A DNA stretch of 64,000 nucleotides from Bacteroidales bacterium (GTDB lineage Bacteria; Bacteroidota; Bacteroidia; Bacteroidales; P3). Shown here one piece after another: positions 46,592 to 56,664 of this stretch (position 1 is the stretch's first letter; the number at the start of each line of letters is the position of its first letter). The notes beneath the pieces are model-generated. The model was not told where the DNA came from. It ran no database searches and worked only from the letters and a program-made list of their open reading frames with translations. The stretch covers positions 186,001 to 250,000 of the forward strand of contig JAGBJI010000008.1 of NCBI GenBank assembly GCA_017934545.1, read 5' to 3'. The position numbers and the translations under genes were made by a program.

Positions 46592-47437
46592 ATGAAAGAC
46601 ATTAAGCAATTACAGGACATAGCAACGCAGATAAGACGCGACGTGTTGCGTATGGTCAACTCGTGTGCATCGGGACATCCGGGAGGAAGTTTAGGATGTG
46701 CAGATTTGTTTACAGCGTTGTATTTCAATACAATGAATGTAAATCCTGAAAATTTCACAAAAGAAGGCAACAACGAAGACGTATTCTTTCTGTCAATAGG
46801 GCATATAGCACCCGTTTGGTACAGTGCATTGGCACGCAGAGGATATTTTCCTGTCAATGAATTGTCTACCTTGCGTCAGTTAGGTTCACGTTTGCAGGGA
46901 CACCCTTCGGCTCACGCCGAATTGCCGGGAGTGCGTGCCGCTTCAGGTTCGTTGGGGCAGGGCATGAGTGTAGGTATCGGTACTGCGTTGGCTAAAAAAA
47001 TGGACGGCGATACTAATTTGGTCTACACCTTGCACGGTGACGGCGAAATAGAAGAAGGTCAGATTTGGGAAGCCGCTATGTTTGCAGGAGCCAAACACGT
47101 TGACAATCTTGTATCTATAATAGACGTCAACGGCGTTCAAATAGACGGAAGAACCGATGATGTATGCTCTTCGGCCGACCTTAAAGACAAATTTACGGCG
47201 TTCGGTTGGGACGTTTTGACGTGCAACGGCAACGACATGCAAGAGTTGGTCAACACCCTTGAAACATGTAAACAACACGCTCACAAGGGAAAACCCGTCA
47301 TGCTTTTGATGAATACCAAGATGGGATTCGGCGTCGACTTTATGTATGACAACAACTCTTGGCACGGAAAAGCACCTAACGACGAACAAACCGCACAAGC
47401 TTTAGCACAACTTGAGCAAACACTTGGAGATTATTAA
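46592..47437 (+). CDS. Transketolase, N-terminal (TPP-binding) half
   Basis: 281 residues. GHPGGSLGCADLFTALYF, the TPP-binding GDGEIEEGQIWEAAMFAG and NDEQTAQAL are transketolase N-half features. Split transketolases are common in Bacteroidetes and work as an alpha2beta2 complex in the non-oxidative pentose phosphate pathway. Unusually, a VWA gene separates it from its partner. Confidence 0.92.
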   Translation: MKDIKQLQDIATQIRRDVLRMVNSCASGHPGGSLGCADLFTALYFNTMNVNPENFTKEGNNEDVFFLSIGHIAPVWYSALARRGYFPVNELSTLRQLGSRLQGHPSAHAELPGVRAASGSLGQGMSVGIGTALAKKMDGDTNLVYTLHGDGEIEEGQIWEAAMFAGAKHVDNLVSIIDVNGVQIDGRTDDVCSSADLKDKFTAFGWDVLTCNGNDMQELVNTLETCKQHAHKGKPVMLLMNTKMGFGVDFMYDNNSWHGKAPNDEQTAQALAQLEQTLGDY

Positions 47438-47451
47438 TAATCAACATTATA

Positions 47452-48867
47452 ATGTTTAGATTTCCGTACATTAAAATATTGTTTTTATTGTTGGCATTGC
47501 CCTTTGTCTGTTCTTCGCAGCCTTCAGGGGTTAAGATAACCAAGCAAAAGTATGACTCGGAGAAGACAAGAATACTTTTCATCGTTGATTGCTCGTACAG
47601 CATGAACGAAAGATGGCAGAGCAATACCAAAATAAAAATAGCACAATCACTCATTTCCAACATTGTTGACACGCTTGCGTTGTATTCCGACGTGGAAACG
47701 GCTCTGCGGGTATTCGGAAACGAAAAAAATTACTCGGACGGCAACTGCGACGATACGCAATTGCTTACACCGTTTTACCGTTTGAATGCAGACAATATGA
47801 AAGCCAAGCTGAAAACTCTTATTCCCAAAGGCACGTCTGCCGTTGCCAAATCATTGCAAAAAGCAGCGGACGATTTTCCTTCGGATAAGAATTGCCGCAA
47901 TATTGTAATAATGATAGTGGACAATATAGACAAATGCGACGGAGATGTTTCCGCCGTATCGCAAATGATGCAAAAGCAAGGCAAATATATACGTCCGTTC
48001 ATCATAGGCACAAGCCGTGGAATGAAAAACATATACGAAAACTGCGGAAACTATTATGAAGTAAAAGGAGAGGTGGAATTTTCCAAAGTATTGAACAACA
48101 CAATCAAACAAGCACTGCACAGCACGACGCTTCAAGTGAATTTGCTTGATGTAAACATGGAAGCAACCGAAACCAATGTACCTATAACTTTCTACGATTC
48201 CGAAAGCCATAACTTACGGTACAGTTTCATTCACTCGTTTTCGGCAAACGGAGCGAGCGATACCGTATCGGTTGACCCGTTAGTGAAATACGACATAGTG
48301 GTTCATACCATACCTCCGGTAAAGAAAGAAAACACTACTCTCAATGCAGGAACACACAACGTAATCCCCGTACTTGCTCCGCAAGGGGCTATGGTTGTCA
48401 GGTATACAAGTGCGTCCAAGACTTATTCTCCCGTGATGTATCCTGTCATAGTCCGCAAAAGCGGCGGCAGGGAAACGATAAACGTCCAACAACTTAACGC
48501 AAAAGAAAAATATCTTGTCGGTAAATACGATTTGGAAGTGTTATCCGAACCGCGTTTGGTGATTGAAAACGTGGAAGTGGGCCAAAGCTCAACGACAACC
48601 ATAGAAATACCCGAACCGGGAGTGTTAAGGTTGGAAAAACAAGGCGGAGAAATGACGGTAAGTCTGTTTTCAAAAACTTCACAACAGACCCAATGGGTGA
48701 AAAACATTAATGACGAAGCGTCTAAACTGATGATGAATCTTATGCCCGGCGAATATATGATAGTGTCAAAAGGAAAAAATTCATCGCAAATGCAAAAAAC
48801 AATTGTACAAGAAGTAAAAATTGAGTCCAATAAGACGACAAACGTCGTTTTATCGTTGAAAAAATAA
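47452..48867 (+). CDS. Secreted VWA-domain protein between the transketolase halves
   Basis: 471 residues. The signal peptide ends PFVCSSQ. A von Willebrand A domain (about 38-215) has the metal site D46-C-S-Y-S50 and GTSAVAKSL (MIDAS Thr). The C-terminal half is beta-rich and repeats a (V/I)VRKSGG...L-type pattern, resembling carboxypeptidase-regulatory-like domains. Function is unknown. It is 14 nt after one transketolase half and 12 nt before the other, so it is cotranscribed. Confidence 0.8.
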   Translation: MFRFPYIKILFLLLALPFVCSSQPSGVKITKQKYDSEKTRILFIVDCSYSMNERWQSNTKIKIAQSLISNIVDTLALYSDVETALRVFGNEKNYSDGNCDDTQLLTPFYRLNADNMKAKLKTLIPKGTSAVAKSLQKAADDFPSDKNCRNIVIMIVDNIDKCDGDVSAVSQMMQKQGKYIRPFIIGTSRGMKNIYENCGNYYEVKGEVEFSKVLNNTIKQALHSTTLQVNLLDVNMEATETNVPITFYDSESHNLRYSFIHSFSANGASDTVSVDPLVKYDIVVHTIPPVKKENTTLNAGTHNVIPVLAPQGAMVVRYTSASKTYSPVMYPVIVRKSGGRETINVQQLNAKEKYLVGKYDLEVLSEPRLVIENVEVGQSSTTTIEIPEPGVLRLEKQGGEMTVSLFSKTSQQTQWVKNINDEASKLMMNLMPGEYMIVSKGKNSSQMQKTIVQEVKIESNKTTNVVLSLKK

Positions 48868-48879
48868 ATTATAAACAAA

Positions 48880-49833
48880 ATGACAGAATATCCGATATTA
48901 GGAGAAAAAGATACAAGGAGCGGATTTGCCGAAGGTCTTGTGATTGCAGGAGAGGAAAACGAGAATGTAGTGGCATTGTGTGCGGACTTAACTCCGAGCG
49001 TACGCATGGATTTGTTTGCCAAAGCCTATCCCGAGAGATTTTTTCAGGTAGGAATAGCCGAAAGCAATATGATTGGAATAGCTTCGGGTATGGCCTTGAA
49101 AGGCAAGGTTCCGTTTGTAGGCTCGTTTGCCGCCTTTGCAACGGGCAGAACATACGACCAAATCAGACAAAGCGTTTCTTACACGGGGGCGAATGTAAAG
49201 ATTGCCGGTTCACATGCAGGTATTACTTTGGGCGAAGACGGTGCTACGCACCAGATATTGGAAGATATAGGTCTTATGAAGATGCTTCCCGACATGGTTG
49301 TCATCAATCCGTGCGATTTCAATCAAACAAAACAGGCAACCATTGCGGCTGCACGGCATCAAGGTCCCGTTTATTTAAGGTTCGGACGCCCGAAAGTTCC
49401 GGTATTTATACCAGAAGACATGCCCTTTGAGATAGGTAAAGCCGTTCAACTAACGCAAGGCAGCGATGTATCCGTATTTGCAACGGGTCATTTGGTATTC
49501 CCCGCTTTGCAGGCGTGCAAACAACTTGAGCAAGAGGGTATAAGTACCGAAGTAATCAACATCCACACCGTTAAACCGTTGGATAAACAGGCTGTATTGG
49601 CATCCGCAGCGAAGACAAAGTGCGTTGTAAGTTGCGAAGAGCATATGTTCAACGGCGGATTGGGCGATTCAATAGCACAACTGTTGGCTTTGAATCTTCC
49701 GTTGCCGATGGAATACGTGGCAATAGACGATAAGTTCGGTCAATCGGGCAAACCAATGCAGTTGATGGAGCATTACGGGCTGACATCGGCTAATATTGTC
49801 AACGCAGTAAAGAAAGTCATTGCAAGAAAATAA
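48880..49833 (+). CDS. Transketolase, C-terminal half
   Basis: 317 residues. TRSGFAEGLVIAGEENENVV, RFFQVGIAESNMIGIASGMAL (as RFFQVGIAESN and MIGIASGMAL, with the catalytic Glu that activates TPP), SHAGITLGEDGATHQ and the C-terminal swivelling domain are all present. It pairs with the N-half at 46.6 kb. The helicase start codon follows the stop directly. Confidence 0.92.
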   Translation: MTEYPILGEKDTRSGFAEGLVIAGEENENVVALCADLTPSVRMDLFAKAYPERFFQVGIAESNMIGIASGMALKGKVPFVGSFAAFATGRTYDQIRQSVSYTGANVKIAGSHAGITLGEDGATHQILEDIGLMKMLPDMVVINPCDFNQTKQATIAAARHQGPVYLRFGRPKVPVFIPEDMPFEIGKAVQLTQGSDVSVFATGHLVFPALQACKQLEQEGISTEVINIHTVKPLDKQAVLASAAKTKCVVSCEEHMFNGGLGDSIAQLLALNLPLPMEYVAIDDKFGQSGKPMQLMEHYGLTSANIVNAVKKVIARK

Positions 49834-51945
49834 ATGCAGGACAACACGGAACTGCGGCTTGCCGAACAATATCTGCAATTTACGGACAAAAATATATTTT
49901 TGACGGGAAAGGCAGGTACAGGTAAGACAACATTTTTAAAAAATTTAAAACACAAACTGTCAAAACGTTTCATTGTGGTAGCACCGACGGGCGTTGCGGC
50001 ACTGCAAGCCGGCGGTGTTACCATACATTCTTTTTTCCAACTGCCGTTCCACCTGTACATTCCGGGTACCAAACCGCAGACAAGAAAGTTTTCAAAGCAG
50101 AAAATCAACCTTATACGTTCGTTGGATTTGATTGTCATAGACGAAATATCCATGGTACGCTGCGACGTTATGGATCAAATAGACTACATTCTGCGTCACA
50201 TACGGTACAATTCATACAACAAACCCTTCGGAGGCGTGCAGATGTTGATGATAGGCGATTTGAACCAATTGCCGCCTGTTGTCAGCGAAACGGAAGCAGA
50301 GCAACTCTCTGAATATTACCCCAATTTCTATTTCTTCTCATCTTTGGCTTTAACACAATCGGACTATAAAACCATTACTCTCAAACATATCTACCGCCAA
50401 AGTGATTTGAATTTTATCTCCGTTCTCAATTCCGTCAGGGAAAACAACATTTCGCCGCAGGTAATTCAAACTTTGAACCGATGCTATGTGCCTGATATTT
50501 TGAACAATATCCCCGACGGATATATCGTCTTATGCACTCACAACACGCAAGCCGACGCCATAAACGCCGAAAAACTTGACGCTTTGCAATCAAAACCCAA
50601 GATATATCAAGCGGAAGTGGATGGCGACTTTCCTCAAAACATTTTTCCGACCGCAGAACAACTGTTGATAAAGAAAGGGGAGCAGGTTATGTTTTTGAAA
50701 AACGATTATTCTGCGGGCGAAGGTCGTAAAAAACGCTATTACAACGGAAAAATTGGGACTGTTGAGCGGTGTGAAGACGATTATATCGTGGTTTCTTCGC
50801 CCGGAGAAGACGACATATTCGTGGAAAAATATACTTGGGAAAACGTAAAATATACATTAGATGCTAAAACCAAAGCAATTACGGAAGAAATTACTGGTAC
50901 TTTCCGGCAGTTTCCGCTGCGTGCGGCATGGGCGGTGACCATTCACAAATCGCAGGGGCTGACTTTTGACAAAGTAATCATAAACTCCAACCGCGCATTC
51001 TCACACGGGCAGGTGTATGTAGCCCTTTCGCGTTGCAGAACGCTGGAGGGAATAATTTTGACCGAACAATTTGCATCCTCGTCCGTCATTTCCGACATGC
51101 AGGTACGGCAATTCACTGACGAGCAACAGCTTAATGCTCCGACCGAACAATCTTTCAATATAGCAAAACAGCAATATTTCATTGAAAATATCATATCCGT
51201 TTTTGATTTTTCGCTGCTTACCCGCCATATAACGCATCTTTCAAATTATTTAAAGGAGATTCTGTCAAAAGTTTTTCCAAAAAAAAGCGAACGCAATATA
51301 GTTTTGTGCGAACAGTACAACACTGAAATACATTTAGTTGCACAAAAATTCATACGTTTTATCACATCTACTGCCGCTGCGGACAACAGTGCGGAAGAGA
51401 TAAACACAACCATTCTTCAGCGTAGCCTCAAGGCACGGGATTATTTCTTGGACAAACTTTGTTGTATTGACGAAATAATATTGGATTTAGTTGATACAGA
51501 ATTGGATAACAGCGACGACAACGATGAATTGAATCAATTGATTATTGACATTGCAATAGAGAAAGAGATAAAACATCGCTTGCTTAATTTCGTGTCAATA
51601 GATTTTTCAAGCCAAACCTACATCAAACTCCGCAACAGTATATTGGCGGAGGGTAACTCGTTGGAATTAAAGTCAATAAAGGCTGAAAAGAAAAAGAGGA
51701 ATGAAGAACAGAAAGCGGAAAATACAGAATTGTTCAACATATTACGGCAATGGCGAAAGGAAAAAGCAGAGCAGCTGCAAGTGCCTGCATATTGTGTAAT
51801 ATCGCAAAAAGCCCTTATCGCCGTATCTTCAGAAATGCCGAAAAGCCCTCGTGATATGCTCAAACTCAAAGGAGTAGGGAAGAAGACCGTTGAGAAATAC
51901 GCCGATGAAATATTACAAATAATAGCAAATTATTGCGGAGAATAA
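49834..51945 (+). CDS. Pif1-like helicase with C-terminal HRDC domain
   Basis: 703 residues. Superfamily 1 helicase motifs: Walker A GKAGTGKTT (25-33), APTGVAALQAGGVTIHSFF (motif Ia), LIVIDEISMVR (motif II), MIGDLNQLPPV (III), and TIHKSQGLTFDKVI with YVALSRCR (V/VI). The last 75 residues are an HRDC-like helical domain (LKLKGVGKKTVEKYADEIL). Such enzymes unwind DNA at replication barriers, possibly G-quadruplexes. It is translated immediately after the transketolase C-half. Confidence 0.88.
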   Translation: MQDNTELRLAEQYLQFTDKNIFLTGKAGTGKTTFLKNLKHKLSKRFIVVAPTGVAALQAGGVTIHSFFQLPFHLYIPGTKPQTRKFSKQKINLIRSLDLIVIDEISMVRCDVMDQIDYILRHIRYNSYNKPFGGVQMLMIGDLNQLPPVVSETEAEQLSEYYPNFYFFSSLALTQSDYKTITLKHIYRQSDLNFISVLNSVRENNISPQVIQTLNRCYVPDILNNIPDGYIVLCTHNTQADAINAEKLDALQSKPKIYQAEVDGDFPQNIFPTAEQLLIKKGEQVMFLKNDYSAGEGRKKRYYNGKIGTVERCEDDYIVVSSPGEDDIFVEKYTWENVKYTLDAKTKAITEEITGTFRQFPLRAAWAVTIHKSQGLTFDKVIINSNRAFSHGQVYVALSRCRTLEGIILTEQFASSSVISDMQVRQFTDEQQLNAPTEQSFNIAKQQYFIENIISVFDFSLLTRHITHLSNYLKEILSKVFPKKSERNIVLCEQYNTEIHLVAQKFIRFITSTAAADNSAEEINTTILQRSLKARDYFLDKLCCIDEIILDLVDTELDNSDDNDELNQLIIDIAIEKEIKHRLLNFVSIDFSSQTYIKLRNSILAEGNSLELKSIKAEKKKRNEEQKAENTELFNILRQWRKEKAEQLQVPAYCVISQKALIAVSSEMPKSPRDMLKLKGVGKKTVEKYADEILQIIANYCGE

Positions 51946-51991
51946 AATTTTAATTTTTCGTTTTAATTTTGCCGATTGCCGTTTCAGCAGT

Positions 51992-52076
51992 AAAAAAAGC
52001 GGCTTTTTTCACCGAAAAAAAGTGGTTTTTTGCATCAAAAAAGCAGGTTTTTTCAGTCAAAAAAAGTGCTTTTTTT
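51992..52076. repeat. 22-bp phased palindrome array, A7-N5-T7 type, 4 units
   Basis: Centres at 52001 (core GCGGC), 52023 (GTGG), 52045 (GCAGG) and 52067 (GTGC), each flanked by 6-7 A and 6-7 T. All four cores differ while flanks and spacing are kept. It lies after the helicase in a convergent gap of about 770 bp. Confidence 0.9.
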
Positions 52077-52472
52077 ATCAGTAAAAGGCCGTTCGGCAAA
52101 TTTTTTTTCTGTAAATAAAAATTTTAAGTCAACATTTAGCAATTATACTCTGCAATAACTGTATCAATCAAATGTACAATCATATGTACTCAAGTTTGCA
52201 GACAAATCATGTTTATTTGAATATTATTACTCTGACAATGAATTAGATTCAAAGAAATCTGCATTCGTATTAGTTTAGGCGATTTTGAAGGACTTACAAT
52301 GATACGTAAATTATGTTAAAGCAAATAACTAATAAACTGAATTGACGGATAAATCAAACGGAATCAAAACAAAGAAAAATTTTTTCAAATAATACGGTGG
52401 TAAATACAGAACATGAAAAAAAATTTTGTGAAAGCATATCCGTGCGGTATATATTAAATAAGGTGAAAAATA

Positions 52473-52535
52473 TTTTGTATACGGTACAAAACATATTATG
52501 TACGGTTCAAAATAAATTATATAACGGTAAAAATA
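52473..52535. repeat. 22-bp phased weak palindrome array, TACGGT type, 3 units
   Basis: TGTATACGGTACA, ATGTACGGTTCAA and TATAACGGTAAAA are centred at 52482, 52504 and 52526. Symmetry is weaker than in other arrays. Between the two arrays (52080-52470) the DNA is AT-rich and I see no gene or definable site. Confidence 0.65.
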
Positions 52536-52655
52536 TATTATATAAATGTACGGACTGAATATATTTACAGTATTTTGAGGGTTAATTCTTGTAAAGCACA
52601 ATTTAAACATAATTGATATTATGTAAACTATAATATTAAAAAGAAGTAAAAATAA

Positions 52656-52686
52656 AGAAACGGAGTTTTTGTATCACCCCGTTTCT
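52656..52686 (-). terminator. Terminator of the TPR gene
   Basis: AGAAACGG (52656-52663) pairs with CCGTTTCT (52679-52686). On the minus strand the hairpin is followed by TTTATTTTTAC. It ends transcription from the TPR gene and possibly gyrA. Confidence 0.65.
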
Positions 52687-52717
52687 AACAAAAACAAAAA
52701 TATGGTTAGATTAAGTT

Positions 52718-53956
52718 TTATTTCTGCAGTAAGGCATTCAGTTTAGCGTTAACTGAATCCAATTCTTTTTTGTATTCGGCTTTTTTGTCTGCAGGTGCAG
52801 TTGCGCTGCCTCCCAAACGTGAGTAGATTGTTTTCAATGCTTTCAATGAATTGAAGTCATTGTCTTTTATCTTCAATGCGTTTTGGAAATAAGGAATGGC
52901 GTCTTCCATATATTTATATGCTTCCGCAATCTTTTTATCGTACGCTGCCTGTTGGTCAGGAGGAATATTGTTGGCTTCGGTTATCAAGTCAACTGCTTTG
53001 TTGAAGTTTGCAAGACCTATACCCCGCTGTGCATCCAATTGGTTGTTATCTATTGCAAGCGATTTTTTGTACAATTCGGTTGCTTTCTCCACTTGGCTTT
53101 GGTCAACGTATATTCCGGCAATGCTGTTCAACGTTCTGGTGTCGTTTGCACCCTTTGCAAGCAAATCGTCCAACAATTTGTCAGCTTCCTGCTGCTTTCC
53201 TGCCCAAATATATGCACTTGCAAGCGACGATTTCATAATAACGTTGTTTGCAGCATCCTTTTCAGTCATCTTAACACCCTTTTTCAACGCATTCAACGCC
53301 TTGGTGGTATCCCCTGCCTGCTTGTTTGCGGCATAAATCTTCAAATACACGTCGGCTTTGGTAGTGTTGCGTTTGGCCATATCACGGTACAATGCCATTT
53401 CTTTCTCGGGTTGTTTCAACATACGGTAACAATCTGCCTGATAGTACAACGCATCGTCCAACAATTCCGAATGCTTTGCTATCTCGGCATCTTCAGCTAC
53501 TTTGGCAAACATAGGTGCTGCCTTTTCGTATTGACCGTCGTTGTAAACGTTTCCTGCAAACATGTACTCATATCCGCACAAAACTTTCAAAGCTTCTATT
53601 GACGAATTCACATATTCGTGAGTGCCTGCTTTTTCTTCCAATTCCAAACATTTTCTCAGGCTTGCTATACCCGTAGCACACAATTCCTCTATCGGAGTGT
53701 CTATCTTCTGTTTTTTAAACAGTTTTTTGTTGTTGTTGGAAGCGTCAACGATTTGTGCATAAATAAGGCCTGAATAGTTCCAAGTCTTAGGGTCGTTCAT
53801 CGTTTTCTCGTTCTGACAAGCCTCGTCTATATTCTTTTTGGCGTTGGCAAGTCTTTCGTTCTTCATATCAGAATATGCACTCTGAACTTTCATTGATTGG
53901 GCATTGACACCCAATGCCACAGCCAACAAAGATACCAATACAATGCTTTTTTTCAT
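52718..53956 (-). CDS. Secreted tetratricopeptide-repeat protein
   Basis: 412 residues with a signal peptide ending GVNAQ. At least six TPR-like units follow, for example YEKAAPMFAKVAEDAE, PEKEMALYRDMAKRN, VEKATELYKKSLAIDNNQLDA and ALKIKDNDFNSLKAL. TPR proteins act as periplasmic or outer-membrane scaffolds; the partner is unknown. It lies 37 nt after gyrA with no promoter box in between, so it is probably cotranscribed. Confidence 0.8.
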   Translation of the reverse strand: MKKSIVLVSLLAVALGVNAQSMKVQSAYSDMKNERLANAKKNIDEACQNEKTMNDPKTWNYSGLIYAQIVDASNNNKKLFKKQKIDTPIEELCATGIASLRKCLELEEKAGTHEYVNSSIEALKVLCGYEYMFAGNVYNDGQYEKAAPMFAKVAEDAEIAKHSELLDDALYYQADCYRMLKQPEKEMALYRDMAKRNTTKADVYLKIYAANKQAGDTTKALNALKKGVKMTEKDAANNVIMKSSLASAYIWAGKQQEADKLLDDLLAKGANDTRTLNSIAGIYVDQSQVEKATELYKKSLAIDNNQLDAQRGIGLANFNKAVDLITEANNIPPDQQAAYDKKIAEAYKYMEDAIPYFQNALKIKDNDFNSLKALKTIYSRLGGSATAPADKKAEYKKELDSVNAKLNALLQK

Positions 53957-53993
53957 CTCTTGATTTTTGTTTTTTATTGTTTATAATCTGTTT

Positions 53994-56525
53994 TTATTCT
54001 TCTGTTTGGTTTTCATTTGCTTGTTTATCGGTATCAACAACCGTTCCGTTTTCGTCAACTGTATCATTGTCAACGATTTCTTCGTGTTGAACTTTTGCAA
54101 CCGCTGCAATAACGTCTTTCTTTTTAAGGTTTATCAACTTCACACCTTGCGTTGCTCGTCCCATAACCCTCAAAGAATTTATTGCCAATCGGATTGTGAT
54201 TCCCGAACGGTTCATTATCATCAAATCATCGTCGTCATTAACGTCTTTAATTGCTATAAGGCTACCCGTTTTATCGGTTATGTTGATGGTTTTTACACCC
54301 TTGGTTCCGCGGTTTGTCTTTCTGTATTCATCGCTGTCACTCCTTTTGCCGTATCCGTTCTCTGATACAACCATTATGTTTTGCGATAAATCGTTTATAC
54401 ATACCATTCCGATTACTTCGTCCTCTTCACCTGCCAACGTAACGCCTTTTACGCCTGATGCACCGCGACCCATAGGCCGTATAAGTTCTTCGTTGAACCT
54501 TACACAGCGACCTGCTTTGGTTCCGATGTATATTTCGTTTTTGCCGTCAGTAAGTTTGGCTTCAAGCAATTCATCTCCTTCGCGGATAGTCAGTGCAATT
54601 ATTCCCTTGGTTCTAGGACGTGAATAAGCCTCAAGCGAAGTTTTCTTTATTATACCGTTCTTTGTGCAAAGTATGATATAGTTCTGATTTACGTAATCCG
54701 CATCTTTCAAATCGCGGGTGTTGACAAAGGCTTTGATTTGTTCGCCTTCCTCAATCTGAAGCATGTTCTGAATGGCACGACCCTTGGATGTTTTGTTGCC
54801 TTCGGGTATTTCGTAAACACGCATCCAATATACCTTGCCTTTGTTAGTGAACATAAGAAGATAATCGTGCGTTGAAGCCACGTAGACATGCTCTATAAAG
54901 TCTTCATCTCTTGTCGAAGAACCTTTGGAACCCATTCCGCCGCGGTTCTGTGTCTTGTATTCCGAAAGCGGAGTGCGTTTTATATAACCCAAATGCGAAA
55001 CCGAAATAACCACTTCCTGATTCGGAATCATGTCTTCTATAACAAAATCTTTGGAAGAGTATTCTATTTCGCTTCTTCTCGCATCGCCGTATTTTTCTTT
55101 TATTGCAATAAGTTCGTCTTTCACCACTTGCAACAAAACATTTATGTCCGAAAGAATTTCTTTGCACCTTGCGATGAATTCAGCCAACTTGTCGTGTTCG
55201 TCCTGCAACTTATTGCGTTCCAAACCCGTCAATTGACGAAGACGCATTTCAACGATGGCCGATGCCTGTAAGTCGGAAAACTGCCAACGTTCTATCATCG
55301 TATCCTTTGCCATCTGAACCGTCTGGGAAGAACGTATAACGTTGATGATTTCGTCTATAATATCCAAAGCCTTTAACAATCCTTCCACTATGTGCATCCG
55401 CTCTTCGGCTTTTTTCAACTCGTAACGCGTACGGCGTTCCACCACTTGTTTGCGGTGTTCTACGAAATTAAAGATAATGTCTTTCAGATTCAACAGTTTG
55501 GGTTTGCCTCCGACAAGGGCTATATTGTTTATGGAAAACGACGATTGCAATTCGCTGTACTGATAAAGTTTGTTCAAAACAACACGGCTTATTGCGTCTT
55601 TTTTCAACTTATAAACAATACGTATTCCGTCCTTATTACTTTCGTCTTTGATGTCCGCCAATCCTTCTATTTTCTTTTCCGCCATGAGCATTGCCTGATG
55701 TTCAATCATCTCGCTCTTGCATACTTCGTAAGGAATGGAGGTTACAACTATTTGTTCCCTGTCTGTTTTGTCGTTGTGTTCTATATTGGCATGCCCTCTG
55801 ATGACCACCCTGCCCTTTCCCGTGTGATAGGCTTCTTTCACTCCGTCGTAACCGTAGATTATACCTCCTGTCGGAAAATCCGGAGCTTTGATGTACTGCA
55901 TCAACTCGTCTATTGTGATGTCCGGGTTGTCAATATATGCCACTATACCGTCTATTGACTCGCTCAAATTGTGGGGAGCCATGTTTGTAGCCATACCTAC
56001 GGCTATTCCGTTGGTACCGTTGACCAGCAAGTTGGGTATACGCGTAGGCAACACCGTCGGTTCACGCAACGAATCGTCAAAATTGTTTTGAAAATCAACC
56101 GTGTCCTTGTCTATATCGGCCAACAGTTCGGCTGCTATTTTGGACATTCTGGCTTCGGTGTAACGCATGGCTGCGGGCGAGTCCCTGTCTATTGAACCGA
56201 AATTGCCCTGACCGTCAACCAAAGGGTATCTCAAAGCCCAGTGTTGTGCCAAACGCACCATTGCAAAATATACGGACGAATCTCCGTGCGGATGATATTT
56301 ACCCAGCACCTCTCCTACTATTCTTGCCGATTTCTTGTGTTTAGTATTGTAAGTCATGCCCATATCGCCCATTGCGAACATTATTCGGCGTTGAACGGGT
56401 TTCATTCCGTCACGGGCGTCGGGCAAAGCTCTTGCGACTATAACGCTCATCGCATAGTCTATATAAGCTTGTTTCATTTGAGTTTCAATATCAACTCTTT
56501 GTATTCTTCCGTTTAACTGCTCCAT
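53994..56525 (-). CDS. gyrA: DNA gyrase subunit A
   Basis: 843 residues. The catalytic tyrosine is Tyr122 in [10 protein letters not shown], the same number as in E. coli. The quinolone-resistance region reads [17 protein letters not shown], with Ser83 kept and Phe at position 87. The GyrA-box-like [11 protein letters not shown] identifies it as GyrA rather than ParC. The acidic C-terminal tail is long (after about 800). A well-formed promoter lies upstream. Confidence 0.95.
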   Translation of the reverse strand: MEQLNGRIQRVDIETQMKQAYIDYAMSVIVARALPDARDGMKPVQRRIMFAMGDMGMTYNTKHKKSARIVGEVLGKYHPHGDSSVYFAMVRLAQHWALRYPLVDGQGNFGSIDRDSPAAMRYTEARMSKIAAELLADIDKDTVDFQNNFDDSLREPTVLPTRIPNLLVNGTNGIAVGMATNMAPHNLSESIDGIVAYIDNPDITIDELMQYIKAPDFPTGGIIYGYDGVKEAYHTGKGRVVIRGHANIEHNDKTDREQIVVTSIPYEVCKSEMIEHQAMLMAEKKIEGLADIKDESNKDGIRIVYKLKKDAISRVVLNKLYQYSELQSSFSINNIALVGGKPKLLNLKDIIFNFVEHRKQVVERRTRYELKKAEERMHIVEGLLKALDIIDEIINVIRSSQTVQMAKDTMIERWQFSDLQASAIVEMRLRQLTGLERNKLQDEHDKLAEFIARCKEILSDINVLLQVVKDELIAIKEKYGDARRSEIEYSSKDFVIEDMIPNQEVVISVSHLGYIKRTPLSEYKTQNRGGMGSKGSSTRDEDFIEHVYVASTHDYLLMFTNKGKVYWMRVYEIPEGNKTSKGRAIQNMLQIEEGEQIKAFVNTRDLKDADYVNQNYIILCTKNGIIKKTSLEAYSRPRTKGIIALTIREGDELLEAKLTDGKNEIYIGTKAGRCVRFNEELIRPMGRGASGVKGVTLAGEEDEVIGMVCINDLSQNIMVVSENGYGKRSDSDEYRKTNRGTKGVKTINITDKTGSLIAIKDVNDDDDLMIMNRSGITIRLAINSLRVMGRATQGVKLINLKKKDVIAAVAKVQHEEIVDNDTVDENGTVVDTDKQANENQTEE

Positions 56526-56547
56526 AGTCTAATCCAAAAATAATATG

Positions 56548-56577
56548 CAAATTTAGTCATTTTTTTCCATTTGACAA
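56548..56577 (-). promoter_or_regulatory. Promoter for gyrA
   Basis: The minus strand reads TTG (56577-56575), 19 bp, then TAAATTTG (56555-56548), 22 bp before the gyrA ATG. Confidence 0.7.
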
Positions 56578-56664
56578 TGAAAATTCCGCAAAAAAATACT
56601 TGCAATACCTTATTAATATATGTAAAGCGTGAAAACAAATCAGTGGATTTTGAAAGCAAATTTG

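Noticed and set aside
46416-52076. A7-N5-T7 units as ordinary intrinsic terminators
   Set aside because: Several units in exact 22-bp register are unnecessary for termination, stems are A-U only, and similar arrays lie upstream of genes and within a coding sequence.
52329-52610. Minus-strand open frame of 93 codons rich in Tyr/Ile/Phe
   Set aside because: It is the translation of AT-rich DNA and the 22-bp TACGGT repeats, with periodic YIIYFEPYI-like peptide; no start context or domain.
51946-52717. tRNA or other known RNA gene in the long convergent gap
   Set aside because: No cloverleaf, T-loop GTTCRA box or CCA end was found; only palindrome arrays and a terminator.
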